From assembly GCA_945862315.1 (NCBI GenBank), contig CAMAXW010000003.1, positions 1 to 64,000 of the forward strand: a stretch of DNA of 64,000 nucleotides, read 5' to 3'. Positions 7,403 through 16,131 of the stretch are shown here, in pieces. A program made the translations under genes and the position numbers. Position 1 is the first letter of the stretch; every line of letters starts with the position of its first letter. The notes under the pieces were generated by a model. That model saw nothing but the letters and a program-made list of their open reading frames with translations, was not told the origin of the DNA and made no database searches. Source of the stretch: Klebsiella pneumoniae (GTDB lineage Bacteria > Pseudomonadota > Gammaproteobacteria > Ga0077536).

Positions 7403-7957
7403 ATGGCACGCGCCCCGAACGAACTTCATTTGCCGTTCGCAGCAAGCGTGGCGGCCGCAGTGCGCCTCACCCAACTGGACTGCGCCCAAGACTTGCAGAA
7501 CTACCTGACGAGCTACGACATCCCCTTTGGCAGTTGGTGCTGCTTGGGTGCATCGTGGGAAGAAGACGGCATCAGCCAGCGGAAATTGAGCCGGCGGGTG
7601 GGCGCCATCGAACCCACTACCGCACAGCAGTTATCAAACGTGGAACGTGGCGGCTTGATTGCCCGCCGACGTTCGCGCCACGCCCGGCGGCAGATCCACA
7701 TCCATCGCACCCCCAGCGGCAACGCCTTAAAAGCGCGCCGCCTGCCGTACAGCGTTGAAGTAAATGCGACTGCGCTCGACGGGCTGACGCCCCGCCAAAT
7801 CGAAACCTTGCGCGGCCTGCGGACCAATCGCGAAGGCCGCCAGCGTGCGCAAAGCCGCCATCCGCAAGACCAGCACCACTACCCGCGCCACGCCTGCGCG
7901 CGGCCGTCAACCCAGCACCTGAGGAGGGGCTCTTCATGTCATCCATGTTCGATCTGA
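7403..7957 (+). CDS. MarR-family transcriptional regulator, C-terminus doubtful
   Basis: The region from MARAPNELHLPFAASV onwards has the MarR winged-helix pattern: WEEDGISQRKLSRRVG, EPTTAQQLSNVERGGLIARR, then a wing with RRQIHIHRTPSGNALK and a C-terminal TPRQIETLRGL. MarR repressors are typically released by aromatic acids, which fits its place at the head of the plus-strand catabolic operon. The tail after about residue 145 is unlike the family (His/Gln/Pro rich) and overlaps the next gene by 22 nt. A shifted frame gives a more natural end at about 7922 (TTTRATPARGRQPST), so a frameshift or sequence error near 7840 is likely. Confidence 0.8.
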   Translation: MARAPNELHLPFAASVAAAVRLTQLDCAQDLQNYLTSYDIPFGSWCCLGASWEEDGISQRKLSRRVGAIEPTTAQQLSNVERGGLIARRRSRHARRQIHIHRTPSGNALKARRLPYSVEVNATALDGLTPRQIETLRGLRTNREGRQRAQSRHPQDQHHYPRHACARPSTQHLRRGSSCHPCSI

Positions 7958-8703
7958 AAGGACGCGTTGTTGTCATCACTGGCGCAGGCCAAGGCATCGG
8001 CCGCGCTTATGCCCACGCCTTCGCCGCCGCCGGTGCGCTGCCGGTGATCGCCGAACTCAACGCCGCTGCCGGCGAGCACGTGGCCGCTGAAATCCTCGCC
8101 CAGGGTGGACAGGCTGAAGCCATTGCGACGGATGTCAGTGACGTCGACTCCGTCAACGCCCTGGTGCATACGGTGGTTGCCCGACATGGCCGACTCGATA
8201 TATTGGTCAATAACGCAGCCATCTTTTCCACCATCACCATGCGGCCATTTACGGAAATTCCGCTGGATGAATGGGACCGCGTGATGCGGGTGAACATTAC
8301 TGGCACCTTCCTCATGACCCGCGCCGTGGTGCCGAACATGCAGGCCCGCCAGTGGGGGCGGGTGATCAACATCTCGTCCGCCGCCGTCACCATGGGCCGG
8401 CCCAATTATCTGCACTACACGACCTCCAAGGCGGCCGTGATCGGCATGACCCGCAGCATGGCGCGCGAACTGGGTCCACATGGCATCACCGTCAACGCCG
8501 TGCTGCCGGGCGCGACCGACACCGAAATTGAACGGGCCACCGTCACCCCGCAGCAGAAAACCGCAATGCTCGCAATGCGCTGCGTGCAGCGCGAAGAAAC
8601 GCCCACTGATCTAGTGGGCACGGTGCTGTTTCTGGCCTCCGACGCCAGCGCGTTTGTAAGCGGCCAGTCGATTACAGTCGACGGCGGGCTGACGTTCCTG
8701 TGA
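7936..8703 (+). CDS. Short-chain dehydrogenase/reductase (SDR)
   Basis: This classical SDR of 255 residues has the cofactor motif TGAGQGIG (residues 16-23), NNAAI, the catalytic Ser in NISSAAV, and Tyr/Lys in YTTSK. Such enzymes oxidise or reduce alcohols and ketones with NAD(P)H, and in aromatic pathways they often dehydrogenate dihydrodiols. It starts with GGAGGGG upstream and ends overlapping the aldehyde dehydrogenase start (GTGA at 8700-8703), so the two are coupled. A dihydrodiol dehydrogenase role for the Rieske product is plausible but unproven. Confidence 0.92.
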   Translation: MSSMFDLKGRVVVITGAGQGIGRAYAHAFAAAGALPVIAELNAAAGEHVAAEILAQGGQAEAIATDVSDVDSVNALVHTVVARHGRLDILVNNAAIFSTITMRPFTEIPLDEWDRVMRVNITGTFLMTRAVVPNMQARQWGRVINISSAAVTMGRPNYLHYTTSKAAVIGMTRSMARELGPHGITVNAVLPGATDTEIERATVTPQQKTAMLAMRCVQREETPTDLVGTVLFLASDASAFVSGQSITVDGGLTFL

Positions 8704-10172
8704 GCACGGCAATAAATGACCGCTATAGGGTGCTGCCGCAGCGGCGCGATCTCTACTACGGCGGCGACTGGCATGTGCCGCAGGGGGGATATACGCAGAC
8801 GCTTAACCCTGCCAATCAGGACAACCTCGGTGCGGTTGCGAACGCGAATGCGGCAGACGTCGACGCTGCAGTACGTGCTGCGCACGCGGCGTTCAAGACC
8901 TGGCGCGACGTCAAACCGATGGAACGTGCCATCGCATTGCGCGCACTGGCCGCCAAGGTGCGCGAAAATGCCGAAGAATTTGCGTTGATCGACGCCATCG
9001 ACTGTGGCAACCCGGTGCGTGAGATGACCAAGGATGCCGTCATTGCCGCGGCGCAAATCGACTACTTCGCCGGTCTGGTGCACGAGATGAAGGGCGATAC
9101 CCTGCCGATGGGACCCGGTGCGTTGAATTATTCGGTGCGCGAACCGCTGGGCGTAGTGGCGCGGCTAGTCGCCTATAACCATCCCCTGATGTTCCTAGCG
9201 GGCAAGCTCGCACCGGCGATTGCCGCCGGCAACACGGTCATCATGAAACCACCAGTGCAAGCACCGCTGTCGGCATATCGTCTGGCAGAGCTGGTGCACG
9301 AAACGCTACCGCCCGGAGTGGTTAATTTCCTGTCCGGCGATCGTGAATGTGGCGAGGCGCTGGTCGCCCATCCGTTGGTCCGCAAGGTGGCGTTGATCGG
9401 CTCCATACAAACCGGTGTCGCCATCCTCAAAGGGGCGGCCGAGAAAATCATGCCCGTCACCCTGGAACTGGGCGGGAAGAATCCACTGGTGATTTACCCC
9501 GATGCGGACTTGTCCAAAGCGATTGCCGGCGCGGTCGCCGGCATGAACTTCTGGTGGGCCGGCCAATCCTGTGGTTCGACCACCCGCTGCTTCGTACACC
9601 GCTCGGTCTATGCGCAAGTCCTCCAGGGCATTGTTGATCTCATCCCAACCTTGCACCGTTGCGGAGATCCCACGGACATGGCCACGACCATGGGCTGTCT
9701 GATTTCCGAAGCGCAATTCAACAAGGTGATGAGTTTCATCGATTCGGCCCATGCCGAAGGCGCCCGACTCATCAGCGGTGGGGGGCGACCGTCAGATCCA
9801 GCCCTCGCCAGCGGCTGGTTCATCGAGCCCACGGTCTTTGCCGACGTCACGCCGGCCATGCGGATCTTCCGGGAAGAAGCGTTTGGCCCGGTACTCGCCG
9901 TGATCCCTTGGGCTGACGAAGAAGCCCTGCTGGACGATATCAACAGCCTCGACTATGGGCTCACGGCGTCGATCTGGACACGCGATCTCGCCCGTGCGCA
10001 TCGCGCGGCGGCGCGGATTGAAGCGGGCTATGTGTGGATTAATCACACCAGCGCGCACTTTCTGGGCGCCGACTTCGGAGGCTACAAAAAATCCGGCATG
10101 GGTCGCGAAGAAGGCTTGGCGGAACTGCTGGCCTATACCCAGGTAAAAAACGTGCACGTGCAGCTCGCCTGA
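8700..10172 (+). CDS. NAD(P)-dependent aldehyde dehydrogenase
   Basis: The 490-residue ALDH has the catalytic Glu in LELGGKNP and the catalytic Cys in WAGQSCGSTTR. YNHPLMFLAGKLAPAIAAGN is the nucleotide-binding region and EEAFGPVLAVIPW the conserved C-terminal region. The start is GTG, overlapping the SDR stop. In polycyclic aromatic pathways an enzyme of this size (for example PhdK, 2-carboxybenzaldehyde dehydrogenase) oxidises the aldehyde released by the hydratase-aldolase. The match in gene content here (bicupin, aldolase, ALDH) suggests that role; the exact substrate is inference. Confidence 0.93.
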   Translation: MSTAINDRYRVLPQRRDLYYGGDWHVPQGGYTQTLNPANQDNLGAVANANAADVDAAVRAAHAAFKTWRDVKPMERAIALRALAAKVRENAEEFALIDAIDCGNPVREMTKDAVIAAAQIDYFAGLVHEMKGDTLPMGPGALNYSVREPLGVVARLVAYNHPLMFLAGKLAPAIAAGNTVIMKPPVQAPLSAYRLAELVHETLPPGVVNFLSGDRECGEALVAHPLVRKVALIGSIQTGVAILKGAAEKIMPVTLELGGKNPLVIYPDADLSKAIAGAVAGMNFWWAGQSCGSTTRCFVHRSVYAQVLQGIVDLIPTLHRCGDPTDMATTMGCLISEAQFNKVMSFIDSAHAEGARLISGGGRPSDPALASGWFIEPTVFADVTPAMRIFREEAFGPVLAVIPWADEEALLDDINSLDYGLTASIWTRDLARAHRAAARIEAGYVWINHTSAHFLGADFGGYKKSGMGREEGLAELLAYTQVKNVHVQLA

Positions 10173-10207
10173 CAGCGAACGCAACGGACACCCGCAAGGG
10201 GAAAGTC

Positions 10208-11542
10208 ATGACCAATACGCAAACGATCGATCTGCCGGCCCTGATCGACAGCAAGCCGCTATCGAAGCAGCAATACCTCATCATCGGCTTGTGCAGTCTG
10301 GTAGCACTGCTGGATGGGCTGGATACCCAGTCCATTGGGGTGGCGGCGCCGCTGATTGCCAAGCTCTTCGGGATGGAACGTGCGCAGCTCGCGCCGATCT
10401 TTTCTGCCGGCCTGCTAGGGGCTGCAATCGGGGCGCTGACCTTTGGCCCGCTCGCCGATCATTTCGGGCGGCGGCTTTTTCTGGCGCTCGCCACTGCCAC
10501 GTTTGGCGCCTTTACTTTTCTCACCGCCTTCTGCGCCGACTTCAACACCCTACTGGCCTGCCGCTTTGCGGCCGGGTTGGGACTCGGCGGCGCACTACCG
10601 TGCTTTGTGGCCATCTCCTCAGAATTTTCCCCCGGCCGATTACGAGCTGCCGTTGTCAGCATCGTGTGGGCGGCGTTCCCCGTGGGTGGTTTCATTGGCG
10701 GCTTTCTGAATGGCGCGATCATTGGGCAGTTCGGCTGGCAGGCCATTTTCTACATCGGTGGCGTGCTACCGATGCTGGTCGCGGTCTTGCTGATAATGAA
10801 GCTGCCGAATTCACTGCGTCAGGAATACCCGACCCCGGCGGGACAGGCCCGCCTTGCCGCTCTCGTGGAGCGCATGTTTGGTGAGCCGCTGGCCACCGGT
10901 ACGCACTTCTATACCCGCGAAGTTGAGCGTGCCGGTCTACCCGTTCGACATCTGTTCACCGAAGGCCGCGCGCTGGGCACGCTGCTGCTCTGGGTGCCGT
11001 TCTTCATGGGGTTCGGTACCTTGACGGTCGTCGTGTTGTGGACCCCGGCGCTGCTCGGCATTTACGGCATTCCCCCCGCCGCCACCGCGCAGGTGGTGGC
11101 CTGGAACGGTTTCGGGGCGGCCATTGGCATGGCGATGGCCGGCACGTTGATGCAGCGTCTGGGGATAATGAAAACTCTCGTGCCGGCCTTTCTGCTGGGT
11201 GCGCTGGCCACGATTGGACTGGGTCGTTACGCCGGATCAATCCCCTTGGCCTCGTTGTTTACCGGCCTTGTGGGACTCTTTATCGCCTTCGGGATGGCCG
11301 GTGCGGTGGCCCTCGCTTCGCTGGTCTATCCGGATCCAATTCGCGGCACCGGCACTGGGTGGGCGATGGGGCTTGGCCGGATCGGCCAGACACTCTCACC
11401 GCTGCTGGCTGGCGCGCTGCTGGCACGTCAGTGGCCGGTGCCAGACATTTTGCTGGTAATCGCGATCGCACCCGCTATCGCCGCGGTGTTCGTGATCCTG
11501 CTTCGTCTCGAGGCCGGGCGTGACCCGGCCATCCCTCAATAA
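10208..11542 (+). CDS. MFS transporter, aromatic acid:H+ symporter (AAHS) type
   Basis: The 444-residue, roughly 12-helix membrane protein carries LLDGLDTQSIGVAAPLI in helix 1, where AAHS transporters such as PcaK and BenK have the conserved DGxD motif needed for uptake. GPLADHFGRR follows in the loop between helices 2 and 3. It imports an aromatic acid with protons across the inner membrane, presumably the substrate of the cluster. It follows the ALDH gene by 35 nt and has GGGGAAAG before its ATG. Confidence 0.92.
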   Translation: MTNTQTIDLPALIDSKPLSKQQYLIIGLCSLVALLDGLDTQSIGVAAPLIAKLFGMERAQLAPIFSAGLLGAAIGALTFGPLADHFGRRLFLALATATFGAFTFLTAFCADFNTLLACRFAAGLGLGGALPCFVAISSEFSPGRLRAAVVSIVWAAFPVGGFIGGFLNGAIIGQFGWQAIFYIGGVLPMLVAVLLIMKLPNSLRQEYPTPAGQARLAALVERMFGEPLATGTHFYTREVERAGLPVRHLFTEGRALGTLLLWVPFFMGFGTLTVVVLWTPALLGIYGIPPAATAQVVAWNGFGAAIGMAMAGTLMQRLGIMKTLVPAFLLGALATIGLGRYAGSIPLASLFTGLVGLFIAFGMAGAVALASLVYPDPIRGTGTGWAMGLGRIGQTLSPLLAGALLARQWPVPDILLVIAIAPAIAAVFVILLRLEAGRDPAIPQ

Positions 11543-11573
11543 TCAGCACCGAATTCATACTGGAGATTTGACC

Positions 11574-12812
11574 ATGTCTGGAATGTCCGCCGCAGCGTTG
11601 CCAGTATGGCAGGCAGGCGATGTGAGTCGTGTGCCCTATTGGCTATACACCAACGCAGCCGTGTACCAACGCGAAATGGCGCGCATTTTTTGCGGCCAAA
11701 GCTGGGCTTTTGCCGGCCTCACGGCGGAGCTGCCCACCGTGGGCTCGTTTAAGACCGCCACCATCGGTGACCGGTCGGTGATTGTTTGCCGTAACCGCGA
11801 GGGGGCCTTGCGGGCCTTTGCGAACCGCTGCGCGCACCGTGGGGTGAAGTTCTGTAATGCACGCCTTGGACAAACCAAGCGCTTCACCTGCCCCTACCAC
11901 CAATGGACTTACGATCTGAATGGCGATCTGAAGGGCGTGCCCTTCCGCGCCGGGGTGCAGGGCAATGGCGGGATGCCGGAAGACTTCGACCTTTCCCAAC
12001 ATAGCCTCCAGCCCTTACGCGTGACGGTGCACAACGGCGTGATTTTCGTCTCCTTCGCGCACGAGATGGAAGACTTCCTCGATTATCTGGGCGCAAGCAA
12101 CCGTTATTATTTCGAGCGCGTATTCGATGGGCGCGCACTGAAAGTGCTTGGTTACTCGCGGCAACTCATCCGGGGCAACTGGAAATTAATGTTCGAGAAC
12201 ATTAAGGATCCCTATCACGCCTCACTGCTGCACGTGTTTCTGGTGACTTTTGGCTTGTTCCGCGCCGACCAGGAATCGCAGGTAAAAATGGACGAGACCG
12301 GCCGCCACGGGCTGCTCATCTCTCGCCGCGGGGCGCAGGTTGCGACACAAGCCACCAAAGACATCACCAACCTGCGTACGGACTTCAAGCTGCAAGATCC
12401 GCGGTTGCTCGACCCCGTAAAGGAATTCAAAGACAACGCAACCGTGGTGATGCAAACCATCTGGCCGAATCTCATCGTGCAACAGCAGTCCAACACGCTT
12501 GCGATGCGCCGCATCCAGCCGCGGGGACCGGGCAGCTTCGAACTGGACTGGACGTTCTTCGGTTACGCGGATGACGACGAAGCAATGACCACGCGACGTC
12601 TTCGTCAGGCCAACCTGATGAGCGCGTCGGGCTTGGTCTCGGGAGATGACAGCGAAGTCATCAAGATGGCGCAGGATGGCCTGATGCACTATCCCGACGA
12701 GTCAGCGCTGATCGAAATGGGGGGGCGCGAGACCCATGACGAAGAGCATATGGTGACGGAGGCCGCAATTCGTGCCTTCTACAAACACTACCGTGCAGTA
12801 ATGGAGATTTGA
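11574..12812 (+). CDS. Rieske ring-hydroxylating oxygenase, alpha subunit
   Basis: The 412-residue catalytic subunit has a Rieske [2Fe-2S] site, CAHRG (about residue 86) and CPYHQW (about 106). The mononuclear iron site is in ENIKDPYHASLLH (about 208-220), with the bridging Asp and two His. The start at 11574 (GGAGATTTG upstream) is preferred over an in-frame 11520 start that would overlap the transporter gene. Size and motifs fit the anthranilate dioxygenase/salicylate 5-hydroxylase group, which acts on aromatic carboxylates. No ferredoxin or reductase gene lies in the cluster, so its electron donor must be encoded elsewhere or be unusual. Confidence 0.93.
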   Translation: MSGMSAAALPVWQAGDVSRVPYWLYTNAAVYQREMARIFCGQSWAFAGLTAELPTVGSFKTATIGDRSVIVCRNREGALRAFANRCAHRGVKFCNARLGQTKRFTCPYHQWTYDLNGDLKGVPFRAGVQGNGGMPEDFDLSQHSLQPLRVTVHNGVIFVSFAHEMEDFLDYLGASNRYYFERVFDGRALKVLGYSRQLIRGNWKLMFENIKDPYHASLLHVFLVTFGLFRADQESQVKMDETGRHGLLISRRGAQVATQATKDITNLRTDFKLQDPRLLDPVKEFKDNATVVMQTIWPNLIVQQQSNTLAMRRIQPRGPGSFELDWTFFGYADDDEAMTTRRLRQANLMSASGLVSGDDSEVIKMAQDGLMHYPDESALIEMGGRETHDEEHMVTEAAIRAFYKHYRAVMEI

Positions 12813-12813
12813 G

Positions 12814-13293
12814 GTGACCAGTGATCTCCAATTGCACCGGGATCTCGAAGATCTCTACGCCCGTTATGCAGAAGCGCTGGACGACGGACCGCTCGAAGAC
12901 TGGCCAGCGTTCTTTACCGAAGAGTGCCTGTATTTGATCCAGCCACGCGACAACTACGACCTTGGCTTACCGATGGCGATCATGCGTTGCGAGAGCCGCG
13001 ACATGGCGCGCGATCGGGTCACCGCCGTACGCGAGACGATGATGTTCGAACAGCGCTACCTGCGCCATCAGGTCACCAATCTGCGGATACGCGAGCGACG
13101 TGGCAATACGCTAGACGCCTCGGCCAACTTCCTGGTAGTGGAAGTACTGCCCGACGAATTGCCCCGCATCCTGATCGTTGGTCGATATCTTGATCAGCTG
13201 TTACTTGGCACTGATGGCCAATGGCGCTTCACCGTGCGACGTTGTGTGTTTGATTCGGTACTGGTGCCTAATTCAATCATTTACCCCGTCTAG
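12814..13293 (+). CDS. Ring-hydroxylating oxygenase, beta subunit
   Basis: The 159-residue protein of the NTF2-like fold starts at GTG, one base after the alpha-subunit stop. The N-terminus LHRDLEDLYARYAEALDDGP and the segments FFTEECLYLIQPRDNYD and RYLRHQVTNLRI are typical of the small subunits of aromatic dioxygenases, which are structural and pair with alpha as a3b3. It closes the plus-strand operon. Confidence 0.92.
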   Translation: MTSDLQLHRDLEDLYARYAEALDDGPLEDWPAFFTEECLYLIQPRDNYDLGLPMAIMRCESRDMARDRVTAVRETMMFEQRYLRHQVTNLRIRERRGNTLDASANFLVVEVLPDELPRILIVGRYLDQLLLGTDGQWRFTVRRCVFDSVLVPNSIIYPV

Positions 13294-13321
13294 CAACGCC
13301 GCGCCGGGGGCACTTGTTCAC

Positions 13322-13441
13322 TCAGCCGATGATCCAGCGCAAGACGCCGTGGTAGCGCGTCAGGTTGACTCTCGGCGTCGCTACCAGCGCGGCTAGGCCG
13401 GCCAGCAAATCGAGCGGGTCGAACACCACCGCCGTGGTGCC
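13322..13441 (-). pseudogene. IS91-family transposase fragment
   Basis: On the minus strand GTTAVVFDPLDLLAGLAALV is followed by ATPRVNLTRYHGVL and a stop at 13322-13324. This is the signature before the C-terminal part of IS91/IS801-type Y2 transposases (normally ...PKPRVNLTRFHGVFAPN). Only about 40 residues remain. A second, different part of a related transposase survives near 48 kb. The rest of 13294-13580 shows no gene. Confidence 0.75.
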
Positions 13442-13580
13442 GTCACGGCGGGCATTAGCCGTTCGTTAATGCGAACCCGTTCGCAAGTTTTCGTTGTCCC
13501 TTGCGGGATGTCTTGATTGGGTGATGGGGGGAGAGTAGATGATCATCTTGCGGTTCTGTAACGAAAAGGACATTTCAATC

Positions 13581-13948
13581 ATGACCACAGGCAGGATGAA
13601 GGCCATAGCGGCGACGGCGCTGATCGTGATGAGTTTATTGGCGGCGAGCGGTGCCGAAGCGAAGCAAACTTGACGTGGCTGCAGGACGCTAATTACGCGT
13701 GGACGTCGGGTTATTCTGCGATAACTCCCAGTTACCCTGATGGTTTTATGACCTAGCCCGTGGCAATGGAGTGTGCACAGCTGAGCATTGAGGGCGTGTT
13801 GAACTGGCGTCTACCAAAAGGCCCTCCATCGGGAGGACAGGGCAATGGTAATGGCGGCTTCAACCAGACGGGCAGCGAGATGGGGAATTTGTTTTACAAC
13901 GTGCTCGGGGGCCAATCCAATGGGTGGGATTTGCCGGTTACCCGTTAA
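13581..13948 (+). pseudogene. Exported Lcl/DUF1566-like protein, disrupted
   Basis: An ATG at 13581 with AAAGGA upstream starts a clear signal peptide (KAIAATALIVMSLLAASGAEA). The frame is lost at TGA 13671 and resumes one base earlier as LTWLQDANYAWTSGYSA, stops again at TAG 13754, and continues as LSIEGVLNWRLPKGPPSGG and SEMGNLFYNVLGGQ to 13948. LTWLQDANYA...NWRLP...SEMGxLFYNxLG is the pattern of Lcl_C/DUF1566 domains common in secreted and PEP-CTERM proteins. One frameshift and one nonsense codon make it a pseudogene. Confidence 0.75.
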
Positions 13949-14039
13949 AGCGGAAATTGATGACGACGAACCTTATCGTTACGGGCATATTGATTGCTCA
14001 TGCCCATTTCGTCCCCGGTTTAGTTCTCGTGCCTAGGCA

Positions 14040-14375
14040 TCAACCTGCCAATGCCGCTTGGCGAATCGCTTCGGTCGCCCACTGATTGAGACTCTGGCCG
14101 TGGGCCGCGGCTGCAATAGCGGCAGCTTCGTGCGTAGCCGGGTCAACCCGTAGCGAGAATTTCCCGGAAAAGCGCTTGCGCGGCTCCACACCATCCTCGG
14201 CGCAGGCATCAAGGAATACCTTGAGAGAAAGCTCCCCCTCGCGACGCAAGCCATCGACATCCTTGGCATAGAAATCGGCACCGCCGTTGAGCCCCACGAA
14301 TTCCCCTCGGAACATCTGGATGTCAGGGTCGAACGCGATGACCGCCTGGTAGCCGTTGATCGAGAGGGTATTCAT
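14040..14375 (-). CDS. hicB: HicB-type antitoxin
   Basis: The 111-residue protein has an N-terminal partial RNase H fold (YQAVIAFDPDIQMFRGEFVG then LNGGADFYAKDVDGL) and a C-terminal ribbon-helix-helix (FSLRVDPATHEAAAIAAAA, GQSLNQWATEAI). HicB neutralises HicA and represses the operon through its DNA-binding end. A longer in-frame start at 14471 would overlap hicA; the ATG at 14375 overlaps the hicA stop by 4 nt, the usual coupling. Confidence 0.88.
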   Translation of the reverse strand: MNTLSINGYQAVIAFDPDIQMFRGEFVGLNGGADFYAKDVDGLRREGELSLKVFLDACAEDGVEPRKRFSGKFSLRVDPATHEAAAIAAAAHGQSLNQWATEAIRQAALAG

Positions 14376-14626
14376 GGTTTCACTCCGTTGTCTTCCAGCC
14401 ATTTGCGAATTGCCTCGACCGCCCCTGTATCCGTCGTCGGTTCGGGATGCGGCCGGCGAAATACTCGCCATTCGTTGAACAAACGCACCAACACCCGTGA
14501 ACCTTCGCGCTCTGAAATTTGCCCGCCCAACTCAATGCGCAAGACCTCAATGTCGGCCCAACGGAGATTTGCCGAGACGGGCCGGCCATAGATCAGTTCC
14601 AGCGTGCGCTGGTGCTTCCGCTTCAT
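14372..14626 (-). CDS. hicA: HicA-type mRNA interferase toxin
   Basis: The 84-residue toxin (MKRKHQRTLELIYGRPVSAN start) sits first in a toxin-antitoxin operon. HicA folds like a double-stranded RNA-binding domain and cleaves mRNA. The His-containing FRRPHPEPTTDTGAV near the C-terminus occupies the usual catalytic and strand region. The preferred start at 14626 agrees with family length better than 14662. The gene is intact, so the system may be active. Confidence 0.85.
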   Translation of the reverse strand: MKRKHQRTLELIYGRPVSANLRWADIEVLRIELGGQISEREGSRVLVRLFNEWRVFRRPHPEPTTDTGAVEAIRKWLEDNGVKP

Positions 14627-14662
14627 CGCCAGACGGTAGCAAATAGTGGTATCAAACGGCAA

Positions 14663-15037
14663 ACACTATCAGGCGCGGCGACACCCCTGCCTGGCGGAAA
14701 TGCGCGGCAAGAGCGCCGGCGAACCCTGACCGACCGGGCTCACGACAGATGCCCAGCGGGGTGTGCAAATCGGCGAGCAGGCGCCGCGCTACCTTCAAGT
14801 GCCGGCTCACAATGCAGGCCACGGCGCGGAGTTTCTCGGGCGCTATCGTTCCGCTTGGTCCATGCTCCAACGAAGGGCACAAGGCTGCCAGCCGTGCGGC
14901 GCGCGCCGCCGCCTCCCCGCTTGCGAGCCGGATTGTAATAATCCGGTGCGGGACAAGATGGAACAATAAGGGCTTTATTGACTGGCGGTTATGACGCCAA
15001 TAGCGGCCAACCTATGCCTGTGAAGTCCGGAATTTCG
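14663..15037. other. Intergenic stretch without a supported gene
   Basis: A minus-strand frame (14652-14966) and overlapping plus-strand frames are open, but none has a ribosome site or a recognisable family. A weak hairpin (TGGCG...CGCCA, about 14982-14998) lies just past the 3' end of ychF and may help end its transcript. Confidence 0.4.
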
Positions 15038-16129
15038 TTACACGTTGAACCGGAAATGCATCACGTCGCCATCACGAACGATGTAGTCCTTACCTTCCAG
15101 GCGCAGTTTGCCCGCGGCCTGCGCGCCGGCCTCCCCTTTGCCGGCGATATAGTCAACGTAGGCGATGACTTCGGCGCGGATGAAGCCGCGCTCGAAATCG
15201 GTATGGATGACTGCCGCCGCCTGCGGGGCGGTGGCGCCGGTGGGGATGGTCCACGCGCGGCATTCTTTAGGGCCGGCAGTGAAGTAGGTTTGCAAGCCCA
15301 GCAGTTTGTAACCCGCCCGGATCACCCGATTGAGACCGGGTTCTTCGAGGCCCATTTCCGCGAGGAATTGCGCGCGTTCTTCGTCGCCTAACGCGGCGAG
15401 CTCGGCCTCTAGCGCCGCACAAATCACCACGCATTCGGCGCCTTGTTTGGCCGCCAATTCAGCAACCTGCACGGCGAAGGCATTGCCTGCCGTATTGGCT
15501 TCGTCCACGTTGGCCACAAATAGCACCGGTTTGGCGGTGAGCAGCGCCAGCGGCTTGATGGCTTCCAACGCGGCGGCGCTCAGCCCTTGTGCCCGAATCG
15601 GAATCACACGGTCTAACCCCACCGTCACTTCCTCCAGGGCCGCAACCCGCGCCTTGAGTTCTTTATCGCCCGACTTGGCCTGTTTGGCCGCACGGTCCAG
15701 AGCGCGGGTGGCGGTGTCTAAATCGGCGAGCGCCAGTTCCGTCTCGATGACTTCGATGTCGGCGAGGGGGTCGACCTTGCCGGCAACGTGAATGATGTTG
15801 TCGTTCTCAAAGCACCGCACCACGTGGGCGATGGCGTGCGTTTCCCGGATATGGGCCAGAAATTGATTGCCCAAGCCCTCGCCTTTGGAGGCACCCGCCA
15901 CCAAGCCGGCAATGTCCACAAACTCCATGGAGGTCGGCACCGTTTGTTTGGGCTTGATGAGGCTGGCCAGCGCAGTGAGCCGCGGATCGGGCATCGGGAC
16001 GATGCCGACATTGGGATCGATGGTGCAAAAAGGGTAATTTTCGGCCGCGATCGCTGACTGCGTCAGGGCGTTGAACAAAGAAGATTTGCCCACATTGGGT
16101 AGACCGACGATACCGCACTTGAAACCCAT
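15038..16129 (-). CDS. ychF: Redox-regulated ATPase/GTPase YchF
   Basis: The 363-residue Obg-like protein starts [20 protein letters not shown] with the P-loop [14 protein letters not shown] is the G3 motif, and NVDE replaces the usual NKxD G4 motif, which explains why YchF proteins prefer ATP. The C-terminal TGS-like end ([18 protein letters not shown]) is complete. YchF binds ribosomes and modulates stress responses. It follows pth by 2 nt, the conserved gammaproteobacterial pair. Confidence 0.98.
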   Translation of the reverse strand: MGFKCGIVGLPNVGKSSLFNALTQSAIAAENYPFCTIDPNVGIVPMPDPRLTALASLIKPKQTVPTSMEFVDIAGLVAGASKGEGLGNQFLAHIRETHAIAHVVRCFENDNIIHVAGKVDPLADIEVIETELALADLDTATRALDRAAKQAKSGDKELKARVAALEEVTVGLDRVIPIRAQGLSAAALEAIKPLALLTAKPVLFVANVDEANTAGNAFAVQVAELAAKQGAECVVICAALEAELAALGDEERAQFLAEMGLEEPGLNRVIRAGYKLLGLQTYFTAGPKECRAWTIPTGATAPQAAAVIHTDFERGFIRAEVIAYVDYIAGKGEAGAQAAGKLRLEGKDYIVRDGDVMHFRFNV

Positions 16130-16131
16130 GT

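Noticed and set aside
14652-14966. 104-codon minus-strand ORF downstream of hicA
   Set aside because: No ribosome site, no recognised family, and competing plus-strand frames; not supported as a gene.
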